This document shows positions 12,550 to 26,345 of a stretch of 64,000 nucleotides of DNA, piece by piece. Under the pieces are notes generated by a model. The model was not told where the DNA came from. It was given only the letters and a program-made list of their open reading frames with translations, and did no database searches. The DNA comes from Symsagittifera roscoffensis (taxonomy: Eukaryota > Xenacoelomorpha > Acoela > Convolutidae): contig NC_087063.1 of NCBI RefSeq assembly GCF_963678635.1, positions 43,538,759 through 43,602,758 of the forward strand, read 5' to 3'. Each line of letters opens with the position of its first letter. The first letter of the stretch is position 1. A program made the translations under genes and the position numbers.

Positions 12550-14304
12550 GAAAATTTGGTGAATAATTTTGTCGGGTCGGAAATATTTGGAAAAAAAAGA
12601 AACTTTTTTCCTCTGTATGCTTTAATAATTGGTCTATTAATTTCATGTATGACTCAATTATCAGCGGTGAAAATTAAATACTCTCCGGCTGAAACTCATA
12701 GTTTGTGAATATTCTACTACTCAAAAGTTTTTCGAGACCAGTTAATGGGCATTTGCAACAATAAGGGCGTTGCCCTGATACGAACAGTCTTATTTTCGTA
12801 TATAAAGCTACAAAAAATTTAATGGAGATTATTTGGCAGGTATATCAAATCAAAAGTTTCAACAGATTTACAACCTGACGAATATAAATCTCAAAATGAA
12901 ACATTACTATTATCAAGTCACCGCAAGCGATATCAAAACAGTTTAATTCACCTTATTCTTTTTATTTGCACGGAAAAGTATCTCAATTGGATTAAAATCT
13001 TGATTGTAAGCTGACTATCACAAACTCTTCTAAAGTAAAATTCAGCGGGACGCTCAAAAGTCTGATATTTTTATGCAGGTTGAGTTTTCGTGTAGGAATA
13101 ATTGATAAACAAAATAAAACTTCTTCAATTTGTTGTTTCCATTCAGGCTGATTTTCTCTGTGGACATGATGCTTGGATAACAGACAATTTTAAGTAATGA
13201 TTTCGATGCAGGTTGAACTGCTAATTTTGATGTCGGAAAAAAAAATACTTTTGATACGGGCATAGTTTGATTTCAGGAGTAACCAATAAAGTTGACTCAA
13301 AGTATATTTTCAGAATTTTCTTATAGTTGACGGGAAAAGAACGGACTCGTTGTTCATGGACGCGGTAATGCAAACGGACTCAAACGTGAAATGAGATTCA
13401 GTGCAGGTTTTGTTGCCGGATAAAAATGCTGATTTTGCTACAGGAAAAACTTGAAAATTAGTTTATTTTTGAAACATTTTATCAGTAATGTATAATTAGA
13501 GATTAAATCAAAGTATCATTTTTATTTTTCATAGCAGTGGTAGATGTTGGAGGTAAATAGGGGGCCTGCTGCCCCTATGTTTTAAGATAGGGAATAGAAC
13601 ATCCAGTCAGCAGGCTATGTATTAAGATGGGGAATAGGTTTCCCAATATTTTAAGATAGGGAAGAGAATTGGTAAGGTTTCATGGTTTATGTCATGATGA
13701 GAGAATGCTAAGAAAACGGAATTTTTTTGGATTTTGTGTAAAATTGTCTGTTTTTTTCGCAAGAATCTCGACGCGCATTACCTAATCGGTAGTTATCAAT
13801 GAAAATTTACGTGTAGATTGTGGAAAGAAGGTACTATATTATGTTTTTCGTTTCATGGTGCTTCAATGGAACTAATTTTTGCATAAAAAATTCTTAGATT
13901 AGGTTTTTTATCAATATAACAGAAAAGTTTTCAAAAAACATGATTACATCTAATTTGAGCAACACTTAATTTGTTTTAAATGGACTACTTATGCTCGACC
14001 AAGATGAAATCTGCTGAAACTATGAAAATCAATTTTTTCAGAAAAAAAAATTAAAATAAATTATAAAAACACTGCGTCCTATTTGAAGGTTACCGCAATT
14101 TCATTTCAATTTACATTTTGTTATTATAATAGCGATATAAAATCACATCATATAATTTTTTACTACATCAGACCGATAATTGTTGGTTCAAAGGATTTGT
14201 ATGATTTCCATCATCTTGAACTTGTCTCTGTAGATAAAATTGATTAAGACCTTTCTTTGTCTGCTTATAAGTAGCAACTATAAGATTTACGGTTCTTAAT
14301 CCTT
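12550..14304. other. Non-coding part of the 5.5-kb unit
   Basis: This lies downstream of the polymerase remnant on its own strand, with a second copy at 18,097-19,851. I recognise no gene. It holds a dispersed-repeat core with the small palindrome 'agggcgttgccct' at about 12,768 and three short imperfect repeats of 'ttaagatagggaatag' at 13,580-13,665. Confidence 0.55.
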
Positions 14305-17300
14305 TTAAATAGTTGTTAAGTTTATTTTTTTATCGAGTACGCTCCTGTACTTTGACATGAATTCGTCTCCAGAATCTTGTCGAACTCGTTTGTTCAAAGC
14401 TTTATTAATGAGTTTGAGTTTATCTGATTTGTTGTCCTTTACATCACAGAGTTTGTCAAAGAAATTATAGTAAAGTTCCAACATTCTCAGTTTTGCATAC
14501 TGAAGTACGAAAAATTCATTAATGATGGGCTCTCGGTGCTCATTAGATAGTTTCATCAACTCCCCCTCACTCCCCCTTCAACAACTCCCCCTCATCAACT
14601 ACCCCTCATCAACTACCCCTCAACAACTCCGCAAATAGTTGTTTTCAACAACTCCCCCTCAAACTGAACACAGTCTTTTTCAACCGTGTTCAGTTTTTTG
14701 AGTAAGGGTTCATTGATTCCATTATGGGTTGTTTCATCTTTGAGACATTTCGTGATTGTATGTCTGGATCTATCCATGTTCTGATATACATGGAAGGAAT
14801 CACCCAGAAGTTTCATTGTTTCTGCTAAAACTCCTGATTTACGATATTCATTTCCTTTTTTTCTAGCAGCAATCAATGATTAACGAAATTATTGAAACCT
14901 TTTCTGGGATGATACTTAACAAAACGGTAAATTTTGGTGCATTGCAAGCCAAGCTCCAAATAGAAATTGAACGGAGGCTTTATAATTGTTCCAGTTTCTA
15001 GCTTGAAGCTAGATATCAGCATTCTCTAAGGATGTTTCAACATATCGTTCTTAAATGCATAGTTTTTCATGTAATTTCCAGTATCGCTTCTCCGAACTTC
15101 AGTGTTTTGAGCAGTGGAGAAAAACTGGCAAATTTTGGCTTTTTTTGCACTGAACATATCCAAAAAGAGGTTCATCTTTTTTTTGGTAGTAGGGTGTCTG
15201 TAGAAACAGGTCTTTTGTAAGGGGAGTGGGTTGCGGTTTTGAAACTAATCAACGGTTTTGAAACTTTCCACCACTCACACTCCCAAGTTTCTTTCTTCTA
15301 CATTGTATCTTTTCTCCTTTATGTACTCCCGTCTCATATCATCAACCGCTCTCTTCTTATTACCTTGTTCAATATCTTGATTTGTTAAGAAGAGACGAGC
15401 TTCTTGACAGGAAGAGAAGGGGTAGTAACATTCCATTGCTTCGGATACTGTTTTACGGTGATAATGGTAACCATCCACATTAAAACGGTCAATTTTGTTC
15501 TGTTTTTTTTTCAGGAATGAAAAATCTCTCATTTTTGCGTTCTGTTCTTTGTTCCTGTTTGAAAAACTTGACCATATTCTCAAAATTGCGCGGGATCGGT
15601 TATGTCTAGATTTAAACATCTGCATATCGGTGTCAAACTGCCATCTCGTGTACAGTCCTGGCATATCTTGACACTCAGTATGAGTGAGGCTGGCTTGCAT
15701 CAATTCCATTGGTCGAGTTATATATGTTTTTTGAGTTTCTGATGGATGTATTGTCAACTACAGCTTTTTGGGTATACAATCGAAGGACCACCGGTCATGT
15801 CTTTTCTTATTTTTTCACACAAATCTTTATCATTTTCGCAAAATGGATAAAATTTATAAATTGTAGATTTGTTTAGTTTAATGTTTGCTCGATTCGGAAG
15901 TGCCAGTCCAAACTTTAACATACCAGTTCCTCTGATATGGTAAAACTGAATCATTTTTTGCTTTGCCTCGATGGTCTAGTTGTTCTACCACTAAAAAAAG
16001 TTTTTGAACAGAGTCAATCCGTTATTCTTCCAAGCCTCTTGTTAGTGTTGTAATTAACCAAACCAGATGGGGTACAGACCTAATTTAAAACTTTTTTAGC
16101 GCTTATTGCTCATCAAGCCCATTTTTCATCAATTCTCATAGTCTTCAAAGTCTTTGTCCAACGGATTGTTAGTTTAGGTTTACTGAAAACGGCTTCATAC
16201 GGTGGCAATTCGGGAAAATCAAGTTCGTCTGGGTTGTCAAACCAGTCATAAGGGAAGAATCTTAAGGGAAGAGTCCAGAGTTGTTGCTCCACCGATAAAC
16301 TCCATTGTGTCGAGAAATTGTACATCTCAAAACTTGAAAAGTATAAAATCTTTCGCTTTTTGATAACTGATGTTTCTTGTTCTTCATCGGGAATCAAATA
16401 GGGTATTAGGTATGACTTGATAAAATCAAATCTTATCTGCCGCTGTTGAATCCAAAAACAGGCAAAATAATCACTTATCTCTCCAGATGTTGTTTCGAAT
16501 ACATCAGCTGCTTTTTTGAATTGTCAAAAACTGGGCTGATGTATCTGCTTCTTCCGAGTCTTCAACGCACTCCTCTTGGTACTCAAATTTTTTACTCGAA
16601 TATTTCTCCTCGCTCATTCAACTATTCAGCTGATCAAAGATCTTTTTTATTTGTTCATTGACAGCTACTTCAAAATCTTGAAATTTTGTTTTCTTCTGCA
16701 GCTTGCTTTTCTCAGCCAAAAGTTCGACAAGGCTGACAAAGTCAAAAATCAAGTTCTGTGGACCCTTGTTCTACAAAAAGATGGGCTCATCTATAAAAAT
16801 TGATGATCTAGAGATCGAAGTTGGAACATGTTTTCCAATTCAGGTTGTAGTTTGTATCTCCTTTAGTTCTTCTGTAGAAACACAATTCGACTCAAGGTCA
16901 AAAAAGATAGTCAAAATAGATTCTTAAAGAGATTTTGTTTAGTCAGAGAATGGAAGATTGAGTCCTTCTAGCTAATCAAATAAGGTTTTGCGAATATCTT
17001 GCACAATATTTGGTTATATATGTCTCCCTCGATCCTTACATCTCAGAAGATGTTTGTTGAGAAACTTAGATCTTTTGAAGAAAGCATCACAACTAGGACA
17101 CAGGAAACACTGGAAAAAGCTATCTACATCATTTTTATGAGTGATATGATTGTTGAATCTAAACAATTTAACTGTTATGTCAAACTTTACAATATTTCGT
17201 CGAGCTAACTCTCCTACATAATCGCCTTCTCGGATATCGAAATCGTATTTAAAGATGTTTCTTCGCACAATTTCTTCGACAACAGGTAAGTCTTCTACAA

Positions 17301-17884
17301 AAACTCCGCGACAACTGCTAGGATCACGACGACAATTTGTTATGAGTTCAGTAACGTATCTAGAAGTGTCCGAGTCGAGATCATTGTGTCCATTCATGTA
17401 CATAGCCAATGCGCGGTAAAGAAACAACTGATCTGTGTATGGTTACTTGTCTCTGTTAGATAACAGACAATTAACTTGCAAAATTCGTAGTAAAGACTCA
17501 GGTAGGACAAACCCCGGACATCCCATTGGGATGTTTTTGAGCAAAGCAGAAAAAATGGCAATGTTAGTAATCAGCTTGAATCGTTACCGTGTGTTTTTAT
17601 CAAGTCTACTTTAGTATACAGCAAATGGAATTTTTCAAACAACAAATTGTTTTTATGGGCGTAAAAAAGATCACCAGTCTTAATAATTTGAAGGAGAATT
17701 CCCGGTGAGAATTGATGACTTTGGTTTCCAACTTGGACATTTTGAAGTTGAATACCTTATTTCTCTCATTTTCCATTTCTGTAATCGTAACAAAATGATG
17801 ACAATCATTTAGCTTCACTTTGAGTTTCTCTCCATCTTCCTCTTCTTCCTCCACAATCTTGTTCAAACCCGCTAACAGTATCAC
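14305..17884 (-). pseudogene. Decayed protein-primed DNA polymerase B, Polinton-like (copy 1)
   Basis: Members of this family are protein-primed B-type DNA polymerases of Maverick/Polinton-like mobile elements, which copy linear DNA. Reading the minus strand from high to low: an N-terminal region with an acidic run (17,606-17,884); a region ending in a C2H2-type finger with CPSC and HLLRC (17,014-17,427); exonuclease motif I as FFDLES near 16,897; an IGKH block near 16,835; an FPYDWFDNPDELDFPELPPY block (16,113-16,397); TGGPSIV (15,754-15,954); CQDMPGLYTRW and a YHYHRKTV/CQEARLFLTNQDIEQGNKKR stretch (15,275-15,757); a motif-B-like KLLGDSFHVYQ (14,613-14,876); and LQYAKLRMLELYYNFF (14,305-14,559). 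Blocks keep family order but are split by TAA, TAG and TGA stops and several frameshifts. No D-T-D motif C is visible before the end. No integrase, ATPase or capsid gene is visible beside it. It is a dead remnant. Confidence 0.88.
14557..14668. repeat. CT-rich 13-base minisatellite inside the polymerase remnant
   Basis: Imperfect repeats of 'caactccccctca' and 'caactacccct' fill about 110 bases between the two C-terminal polymerase blocks. They break the frame and are probably a late expansion. The same tract is in copy 2 at 20,104-20,215. Confidence 0.8.
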
Positions 17885-18096
17885 TAGGTTTCCGTTGTTT
17901 CACTCCATGATCTTTTCTTCAAAGTTGTTGGAGAGAGTAGTAACTTGGGATTTCTTGTTCACAAGAAGAGCAAACCACCGAATGCTTAGAACTTGGTTGA
18001 GCATGCTTATTGGCCAAATGATAGTTCAATTATTGTTGATTGTAATTAAAATATCTTGAATCAGGACAAAAAATCACTCATTTAGAACATTTTTTA

Positions 18097-21000
18097 GAAA
18101 ATTTGGTGAATAATTTTGTCGGGTCGGAAATATTTGGAAAAAAAAGAAACTTTTTTCCTCTGTATGCTTTAATAATTGGTCTATTAATTTCATGTATGAC
18201 TCAATTATCAGCGGTGAAAATTAAATACTCTCCGGCTGAAACTCATAGTTTGTGAATATTCTACTACTCAAAAGTTTTTCGAGACCAGTTAATGGGCATT
18301 TGCAACAATAGGGGCGTTGCCCTGATACGAACAGTCTTATTTTCGTATATAAAGCTACAAAAAATTTAATGGAGATTATTTGGCAGGTATATCAAATCAA
18401 AAGTTTCAACAGATTTACAACCTGACGAATATAAATCTCAAAATGAAACATTACTATTATCAAGTCACCGCAAGCGATATCAAAACAGTTTAATTCACCT
18501 TATTCTTTTTATTTGCACGGAAAAGTATCTCAATTGGATTAAAATCTTGATTGTAAGCTGACTATCACAAACTCTTCTAAAGTAAAATTCAGCGGGACGC
18601 TCAAAAGTCTGATATTTTTATGCAGGTTGAGTTTTCGTGTAGGAATAATTGATAAACAAAATAAAACTTCTTCAATTTGTTGTTTCCATTCAGGCTGATT
18701 TTCTCTGTGGACATGATGCTTGGATAACAGACAATTTTAAGTAATGATTTCGATGCAGGTTGAACTGCTAATTTTGATGTCGGAAAAAAAAATACTTTTG
18801 ATACGGGCATAGTTTGATTTCAGGAGTAACCAATAAAGTTGACTCAAAGTATATTTTCAGAATTTTCTTATAGTTGACGGGAAAAGAACGGACTCGTTGT
18901 TCATGGACGCGGTAATGCAAACGGACTCAAACGTGAAATGAGATTCAGTGCAGGTTTTGTTGCCGGATAAAAATGCTGATTTTGCTACAGGAAAAACTTG
19001 AAAATTAGTTTATTTTTGAAACATTTTATCAGTAATGTATAATTAGAGATTAAATCAAAGTATCATTTTTATTTTTCATAGCAGTGGTAGATGTTGGAGG
19101 TAAATAGGGGGCCTGCTGCCCCTATGTTTTAAGATAGGGAATAGAACATCCAGTCAGCAGGCTATGTATTAAGATGGGGAATAGGTTTCCCAATATTTTA
19201 AGATAGGGAAGAGAATTGGTAAGGTTTCATGGTTTATGTCATGATGAGAGAATGCTAAGAAAACGGAATTTTTTTGGATTTTGTGTAAAATTGTCTGTTT
19301 TTTTCGCAAGAATCTCGACGCGCATTACCTAATCGGTAGTTATCAATGAAAATTTACGTGTAGATTGTGGAAAGAAGGTACTATATTATGTTTTTCGTTT
19401 CATGGTGCTTCAATGGAACTAATTTTTGCATAAAAAATTCTTAGATTAGGTTTTTTATCAATATAACAGAAAAGTTTTCAAAAAACATGATTACATCTAA
19501 TTTGAGCAACACTTAATTTGTTTTAAATGGACTACTTATGCTCGACCAAGATGAAATCTGCTGAAACTATGAAAATCAATTTTTTCAGAAAAAAAAATTA
19601 AAATAAATTATAAAAACACTGCGTCCTATTTGAAGGTTACCGCAATTTCATTTCAATTTACATTTTGTTATTATAATAGCGATATAAAATCACATCATAT
19701 AATTTTTTACTACATCAGACCGATAATTGTTGGTTCAAAGGATTTGTATGATTTCCATCATCTTGAACTTGTCTCTGTAGATAAAATTGATTAAGACCTT
19801 TCTTTGTCTGCTTATAAGTAGCAACTATAAGATTTACGGTTCTTAATCCTTTTAAATAGTTGTTAAGTTTATTTTTTTATCGAGTACGCTCCTGTACTTT
19901 GACATGAATTCGTCTCCAGAATCTTGTCGAACTCGTTTGTTCAAAGCTTTATTAATGAGTTTGAGTTTATCTGATTTGTTGTCCTTTACATCACAGAGTT
20001 TGTCAAAGAAATTATAGTAAAGTTCCAACATTCTCAGTTTTGCATACTGAAGTACGAAAAATTCATTAATGATGGGCTCTCGGTGCTCATTAGATAGTTT
20101 CATCAACTCCCCCTCACTCCCCCTTCAACAACTCCCCCTCATCAACTACCCCTCATCAACTACCCCTCAACAACTCCGCAAATAGTTGTTTTCAACAACT
20201 CCCCCTCAAACTGAACACAGTCTTTTTCAACCGTGTTCAGTTTTTTGAGTAAGGGTTCATTGATTCCATTATGGGTTGTTTCATCTTTGAGACATTTCGT
20301 GATTGTATGTCTGGATCTATCCATGTTCTGATATACATGGAAGGAATCACCCAGAAGTTTCATTGTTTCTGCTAAAACTCCTGATTTACGATATTCATTT
20401 CCTTTTTTTCTAGCAGCAATCAATGATTAACGAAATTATTGAAACCTTTTCTGGGATGATACTTAACAAAACGGTAAATTTTGGTGCATTGCAAGCCAAG
20501 CTCCAAATAGAAATTGAACGGAGGCTTTATAATTGTTCCAGTTTCTAGCTTGAAGCTAGATATCAGCATTCTCTAAGGATGTTTCAACATATCGTTCTTA
20601 AATGCATAGTTTTTCATGTAATTTCCAGTATCGCTTCTCCGAACTTCAGTGTTTTGAGCAGTGGAGAAAAACTGGCAAATTTTGGCTTTTTTTGCACTGA
20701 ACATATCCAAAAAGAGGTTCATCTTTTTTTTGGTAGTAGGGTGTCTGTAGAAACAGGTCTTTTGTAAGGGGAGTGGGTTGCGGTTTTGAAACTAATCAAC
20801 GGTTTTGAAACTTTCCACCACTCACACTCCCAAGTTTCTTTCTTCTACATTGTATCTTTTCTCCTTTATGTACTCCCGTCTCATATCATCAACCGCTCTC
20901 TTCTTATTACCTTGTTCAATATCTTGATTTGTTAAGAAGAGACGAGCTTCTTGACAGGAAGAGAAGGGGTAGTAACATTCCATTGCTTCGGATACTGTTT

Positions 21001-23643
21001 TACGGTGATAATGGTAACCATCCACATTAAAACGGTCAATTTTGTTCTGTTTTTTTTTCAGGAATGAAAAATCTCTCATTTTTGCGTTCTGTTCTTTGTT
21101 CCTGTTTGAAAAACTTGACCATATTCTCAAAATTGCGCGGGATCGGTTATGTCTAGATTTAAACATCTGCATATCGGTGTCAAACTGCCATCTCGTGTAC
21201 AGTCCTGGCATATCTTGACACTCAGTATGAGTGAGGCTGGCTTGCATCAATTCCATTGGTCGAGTTATATATGTTTTTTGAGTTTCTGATGGATGTATTG
21301 TCAACTACAGCTTTTTGGGTATACAATCGAAGGACCACCGGTCATGTCTTTTCTTATTTTTTCACACAAATCTTTATCATTTTCGCAAAATGGATAAAAT
21401 TTATAAATTGTAGATTTGTTTAGTTTAATGTTTGCTCGATTCGGAAGTGCCAGTCCAAACTTTAACATACCAGTTCCTCTGATATGGTAAAACTGAATCA
21501 TTTTTTGCTTTGCCTCGATGGTCTAGTTGTTCTACCACTAAAAAAAGTTTTTGAACAGAGTCAATCCGTTATTCTTCCAAGCCTCTTGTTAGTGTTGTAA
21601 TTAACCAAACCAGATGGGGTACAGACCTAATTTAAAACTTTTTTAGCGCTTATTGCTCATCAAGCCCATTTTTCATCAATTCTCATAGTCTTCAAAGTCT
21701 TTGTCCAACGGATTGTTAGTTTAGGTTTACTGAAAACGGCTTCATACGGTGGCAATTCGGGAAAATCAAGTTCGTCTGGGTTGTCAAACCAGTCATAAGG
21801 GAAGAATCTTAAGGGAAGAGTCCAGAGTTGTTGCTCCACCGATAAACTCCATTGTGTCGAGAAATTGTACATCTCAAAACTTGAAAAGTATAAAATCTTT
21901 CGCTTTTTGATAACTGATGTTTCTTGTTCTTCATCGGGAATCAAATAGGGTATTAGGTATGACTTGATAAAATCAAATCTTATCTGCCGCTGTTGAATCC
22001 AAAAACAGGCAAAATAATCACTTATCTCTCCAGATGTTGTTTCGAATACATCAGCTGCTTTTTTGAATTGTCAAAAACTGGGCTGATGTATCTGCTTCTT
22101 CCGAGTCTTCAACGCACTCCTCTTGGTACTCAAATTTTTTACTCGAATATTTCTCCTCGCTCATTCAACTATTCAGCTGATCAAAGATCTTTTTTATTTG
22201 TTCATTGACAGCTACTTCAAAATCTTGAAATTTTGTTTTCTTCTGCAGCTTGCTTTTCTCAGCCAAAAGTTCGACAAGGCTGACAAAGTCAAAAATCAAG
22301 TTCTGTGGACCCTTGTTCTACAAAAAGATGGGCTCATCTATAAAAATTGATGATCTAGAGATCGAAGTTGGAACATGTTTTCCAATTCAGGTTGTAGTTT
22401 GTATCTCCTTTAGTTCTTCTGTAGAAACACAATTCGACTCAAGGTCAAAAAAGATAGTCAAAATAGATTCTTAAAGAGATTTTGTTTAGTCAGAGAATGG
22501 AAGATTGAGTCCTTCTAGCTAATCAAATAAGGTTTTGCGAATATCTTGCACAATATTTGGTTATATATGTCTCCCTCGATCCTTACATCTCAGAAGATGT
22601 TTGTTGAGAAACTTAGATCTTTTGAAGAAAGCATCACAACTAGGACACAGGAAACACTGGAAAAAGCTATCTACATCATTTTTATGAGTGATATGATTGT
22701 TGAATCTAAACAATTTAACTGTTATGTCAAACTTTACAATATTTCGTCGAGCTAACTCTCCTACATAATCGCCTTCTCGGATATCGAAATCGTATTTAAA
22801 GATGTTTCTTCGCACAATTTCTTCGACAACAGGTAAGTCTTCTACAAAAACTCCGCGACAACTGCTAGGATCACGACGACAATTTGTTATGAGTTCAGTA
22901 ACGTATCTAGAAGTGTCCGAGTCGAGATCATTGTGTCCATTCATGTACATAGCCAATGCGCGGTAAAGAAACAACTGATCTGTGTATGGTTACTTGTCTC
23001 TGTTAGATAAAAGACAATTAACTTGCAAAATTCGTAGTAAAGACTCAGGTAGGACAAACCCCGGACATCCCATTGGGATGTTTTTGAGCAAAGCAGAAAA
23101 AATGGCAATGTTAGTAATCAGCTTGAATCGTTACCGTGTGTTTTTATCAAGTCTACTTTAGTATACAGCAAATGGAATTTTTCAAACAACAAATTGTTTT
23201 TATGGGCGTAAAAAAGATCACCAGTCTTAATAATTTGAAGGAGAATTCCCGGTGAGAATTGATGACTTTGGTTTCCAACTTGGACATTTTGAAGTTGAAT
23301 ACCTTATTTCTCTCATTTTCCATTTCTGTAATCGTAACAAAATGATGACAATCATTTAGCTTCACTTTGAGTTTCTCTCCATCTTCCTCTTCTTCCTCCA
23401 CAATCTTGTTCAAACCCGCTAACAGTATCACTAGGTTTCCGTTGTTTCACTCCATGATCTTTTCTTCAAAGTTGTTGGAGAGAGTAGTAACTTGGGATTT
23501 CTTGTTCACAAGAAGAGCAAACCACCGAATGCTTAGAACTTGGTTGAGCATGCTTATTGGCCAAATGATAGTTCAATTATTGTTGATTGTAATTAAAATA
23601 TCTTGAATCAGGACAAAAAATCACTCATTTAGAACATTTTTTT
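18097..23643. repeat. 5,547-bp tandem duplication, copy 2
   Basis: Second copy of 12,550-18,096, ending in the T run near 23,643. Beyond that point copy 2 continues into unique DNA that still holds the start of the polymerase gene. Copy 2 therefore sits in the original right-hand context, and copy 1 has lost that part. Confidence 0.95.
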
Positions 23644-23722
23644 TCAAGTGTCGAGCTGTATCAGATCTGCTATACTCTTTGCTACAGTCTTCACAATTCA
23701 CTTTTTTCAATAAAAACAGGCA
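19852..23722 (-). pseudogene. Decayed protein-primed DNA polymerase B, Polinton-like (copy 2)
   Basis: The same gene as copy 1, shifted by 5,547 bases, with the same stops and frameshifts, so decay came before duplication. Copy 2 extends further at its N-terminus. Minus-strand 23,640-23,722 reads through a zinc-finger-like CEDCSKEYSRSDTARHLKK, a Cys-x2-Cys-x11-His pattern with no clear second His. This lies to the right of the duplicated unit, and copy 1 is truncated there by the junction. Exonuclease motif I is at about 22,444 and the motif-B-like block lies within 20,160-20,423. Nothing in either copy suggests a functional enzyme. Confidence 0.87.
20104..20215. repeat. CT-rich 13-base minisatellite, duplicate copy
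   Basis: Identical counterpart of 14,557-14,668 in the second 5.5-kb unit, with the same copy number and variants by eye. Confidence 0.8.
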
Positions 23723-24190
23723 TTATCCTAAGAAATGGAAACATTAAACTAGGACATAAGAAATGTTCTAAGATTAGTAGTTTATATTAACAATTAAAAA
23801 AAGAAATAACTTCCTTTTTCTTTTGCGCAGTAACAAATTGTAAAGAATGGAAGTTAAATTAAATTGAATGTTTCTGATTGGCAGTTAAAACGACGATTTA
23901 ATCCAAAAAAAGTGTCTTTACACTAACAATGACGTCATCGCCTACGCAATTATCCTTTTATCATGATGACGTCATGTATTTTAAATAATTGGCGTCAACA
24001 CCTACGCAAATCAAATCTCATTTTATCGCGATGACCCAGCTCCTATTTTAGAAGTGACTTCTTTGCCCACTTAAATTTTCTTTGATGTAATTGACGTCAT
24101 TGCATGCACAAGTTTCCTTCTCAGACGGAAGTCTTAGAATTTTCCAGAAAATTATTCAACCAATCAGACCTCAGCAATTTTCAGAGATAA
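23723..24190. promoter_or_regulatory. Spacer with three perfect CRE/ATF palindromes
   Basis: The octamer TGACGTCA, the full binding site of CREB/ATF-type bZIP proteins, occurs at 23,930, 23,967 and 24,092. Two lie in a diverged tandem repeat of about 65 bases marked by 'cctacgcaa'. No gene start is visible next to them, so a regulatory role is only possible. The rest of the spacer is featureless. Confidence 0.4.
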
Positions 24191-25550
24191 ATTTGGATGA
24201 ATAAGTCATTATTTAAAAATCGTCAATTAAAAAAAAATTTGAATTTTTTTGAATTACTTTAGAAGAAAACAAAAAACTTTCCTTGTGGTTTCATTAGTGC
24301 TGAAATAGTTATAAACTCTTTTTTTTTCACAAATTTTTGGACGTTTATGTTATCCGAAATAGTTTTATCTGAGTAAAGGTTTTTATAGGGACAATTACTC
24401 AATCAAAAAGCTTACTTCTACTTCGTGTTTTGAGTATCAATGCTGTAAAACTTACGGCTGACAATGAAAAAAATATTCTTTCTGAAAATTTGGAATCAAT
24501 AAAAAAGTCGTATGATAATTTATCAAAGACTCTTTTTGTTCCCTACCCAAAACTCAAATTTGTCAAAACACACCAGCAACGTTCTATATTCATTTGTCTT
24601 TTGAAAGATTTTCAAAGTTAAGAATCCTGCATGATCAGGTTTGGAATGAGATTACCAGAGATTTGTTTCGAAATTTTCTTCAGATTTTATGCTTTCCTCT
24701 CAAAATTACCTCAAAAGAAAAGAACTTGACTATCTACTCAAAAATCAACAATTTTTTCATTAATAACATACAAAACGTTTATTTAATTTGACAAAACAAC
24801 CTGTGGAAACTACTTGTAATATATTTCTTTCTTTTGGTACTTTTATGGGCAATGTTTCTTATTCATACAACAAAAACGTAGGGTCATTTGTTTTTGCGAT
24901 TGCTTTTGTGTTTGATTTTATTGATTTGGAAGATTTAGGTCCTTAAAAGATATATTTTTCTCTTTTTGGATACACCACCCTAACATGAAAGAACATTTTT
25001 TGTGATTGGAAACAACAATGTTTGAAAATTTCCCAAAAACATCCATAAAACGTAGCTGAAATTTGATTGGACACGACAACAAACCAAATACGGAAAATCA
25101 TTTCTGAATGGTTAAACCCACACTTTCAAGTTAAGGGTACCCCTTACTCTCAAATGAAAATCATTTTATTTTCAACTCAATAACGTCAACTACCTCTTCA
25201 AATCAGTCAAAAAAAATTTGTTTCTACTCAGTAACCTCAACTTATTTCTCAATCTGATCTTCTTCGTTCAGTTAACAACCTCACGTACTTGTCGAATTTT
25301 TACCAGATGGATATCCCAATTCAAGTGTCGCACATGATCGAGATCATGAGGAAAGACTGTAGTGTACATCACCAGATGCAGGTTCCCACAACTAAGAATC
25401 AGCTTGGAATGATGGGAATGATGTCGCAGATTGCAGAACAACTAGGATGGGTTATCCCGAGGTTCCTGGTTCCAGATATATGTCGCAACCTGTGAACGAT
25501 TTCTTCTTCCCATGGGAAGAAGAAAAATCTGTGGAGAACCCAATTCCTCT

Positions 25551-26345
<795 letters not shown>

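Larger units (their letters stand above)
12550..18096. repeat. 5,547-bp tandem duplication, copy 1
   Basis: The segment starting 'gaaaatttggtgaataattt' at 12,550 starts again at 18,097, and the two copies run base for base for 5,547 bp. The only differences I noticed are at 12,769 (a versus g at 18,316) and near 17,465 (c versus a at 23,012). The junction at 18,090-18,097 is a short T run joined to 'agaaaattt', which is microhomology-like. Each copy holds one decayed polymerase B gene on the minus strand. Identity this high means a very recent event or an assembly artefact. Confidence 0.95.

Noticed and set aside
16446-16927. Plus-strand small proteins within the polymerase remnant
   Set aside because: They are antisense shadows of the minus-strand polymerase frame.
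14305-17427. An alternative genetic code explaining in-frame stops in the polymerase
   Set aside because: TAA, TAG and TGA all occur at positions expected to hold different residues, alongside frameshifts. Decay explains this better.
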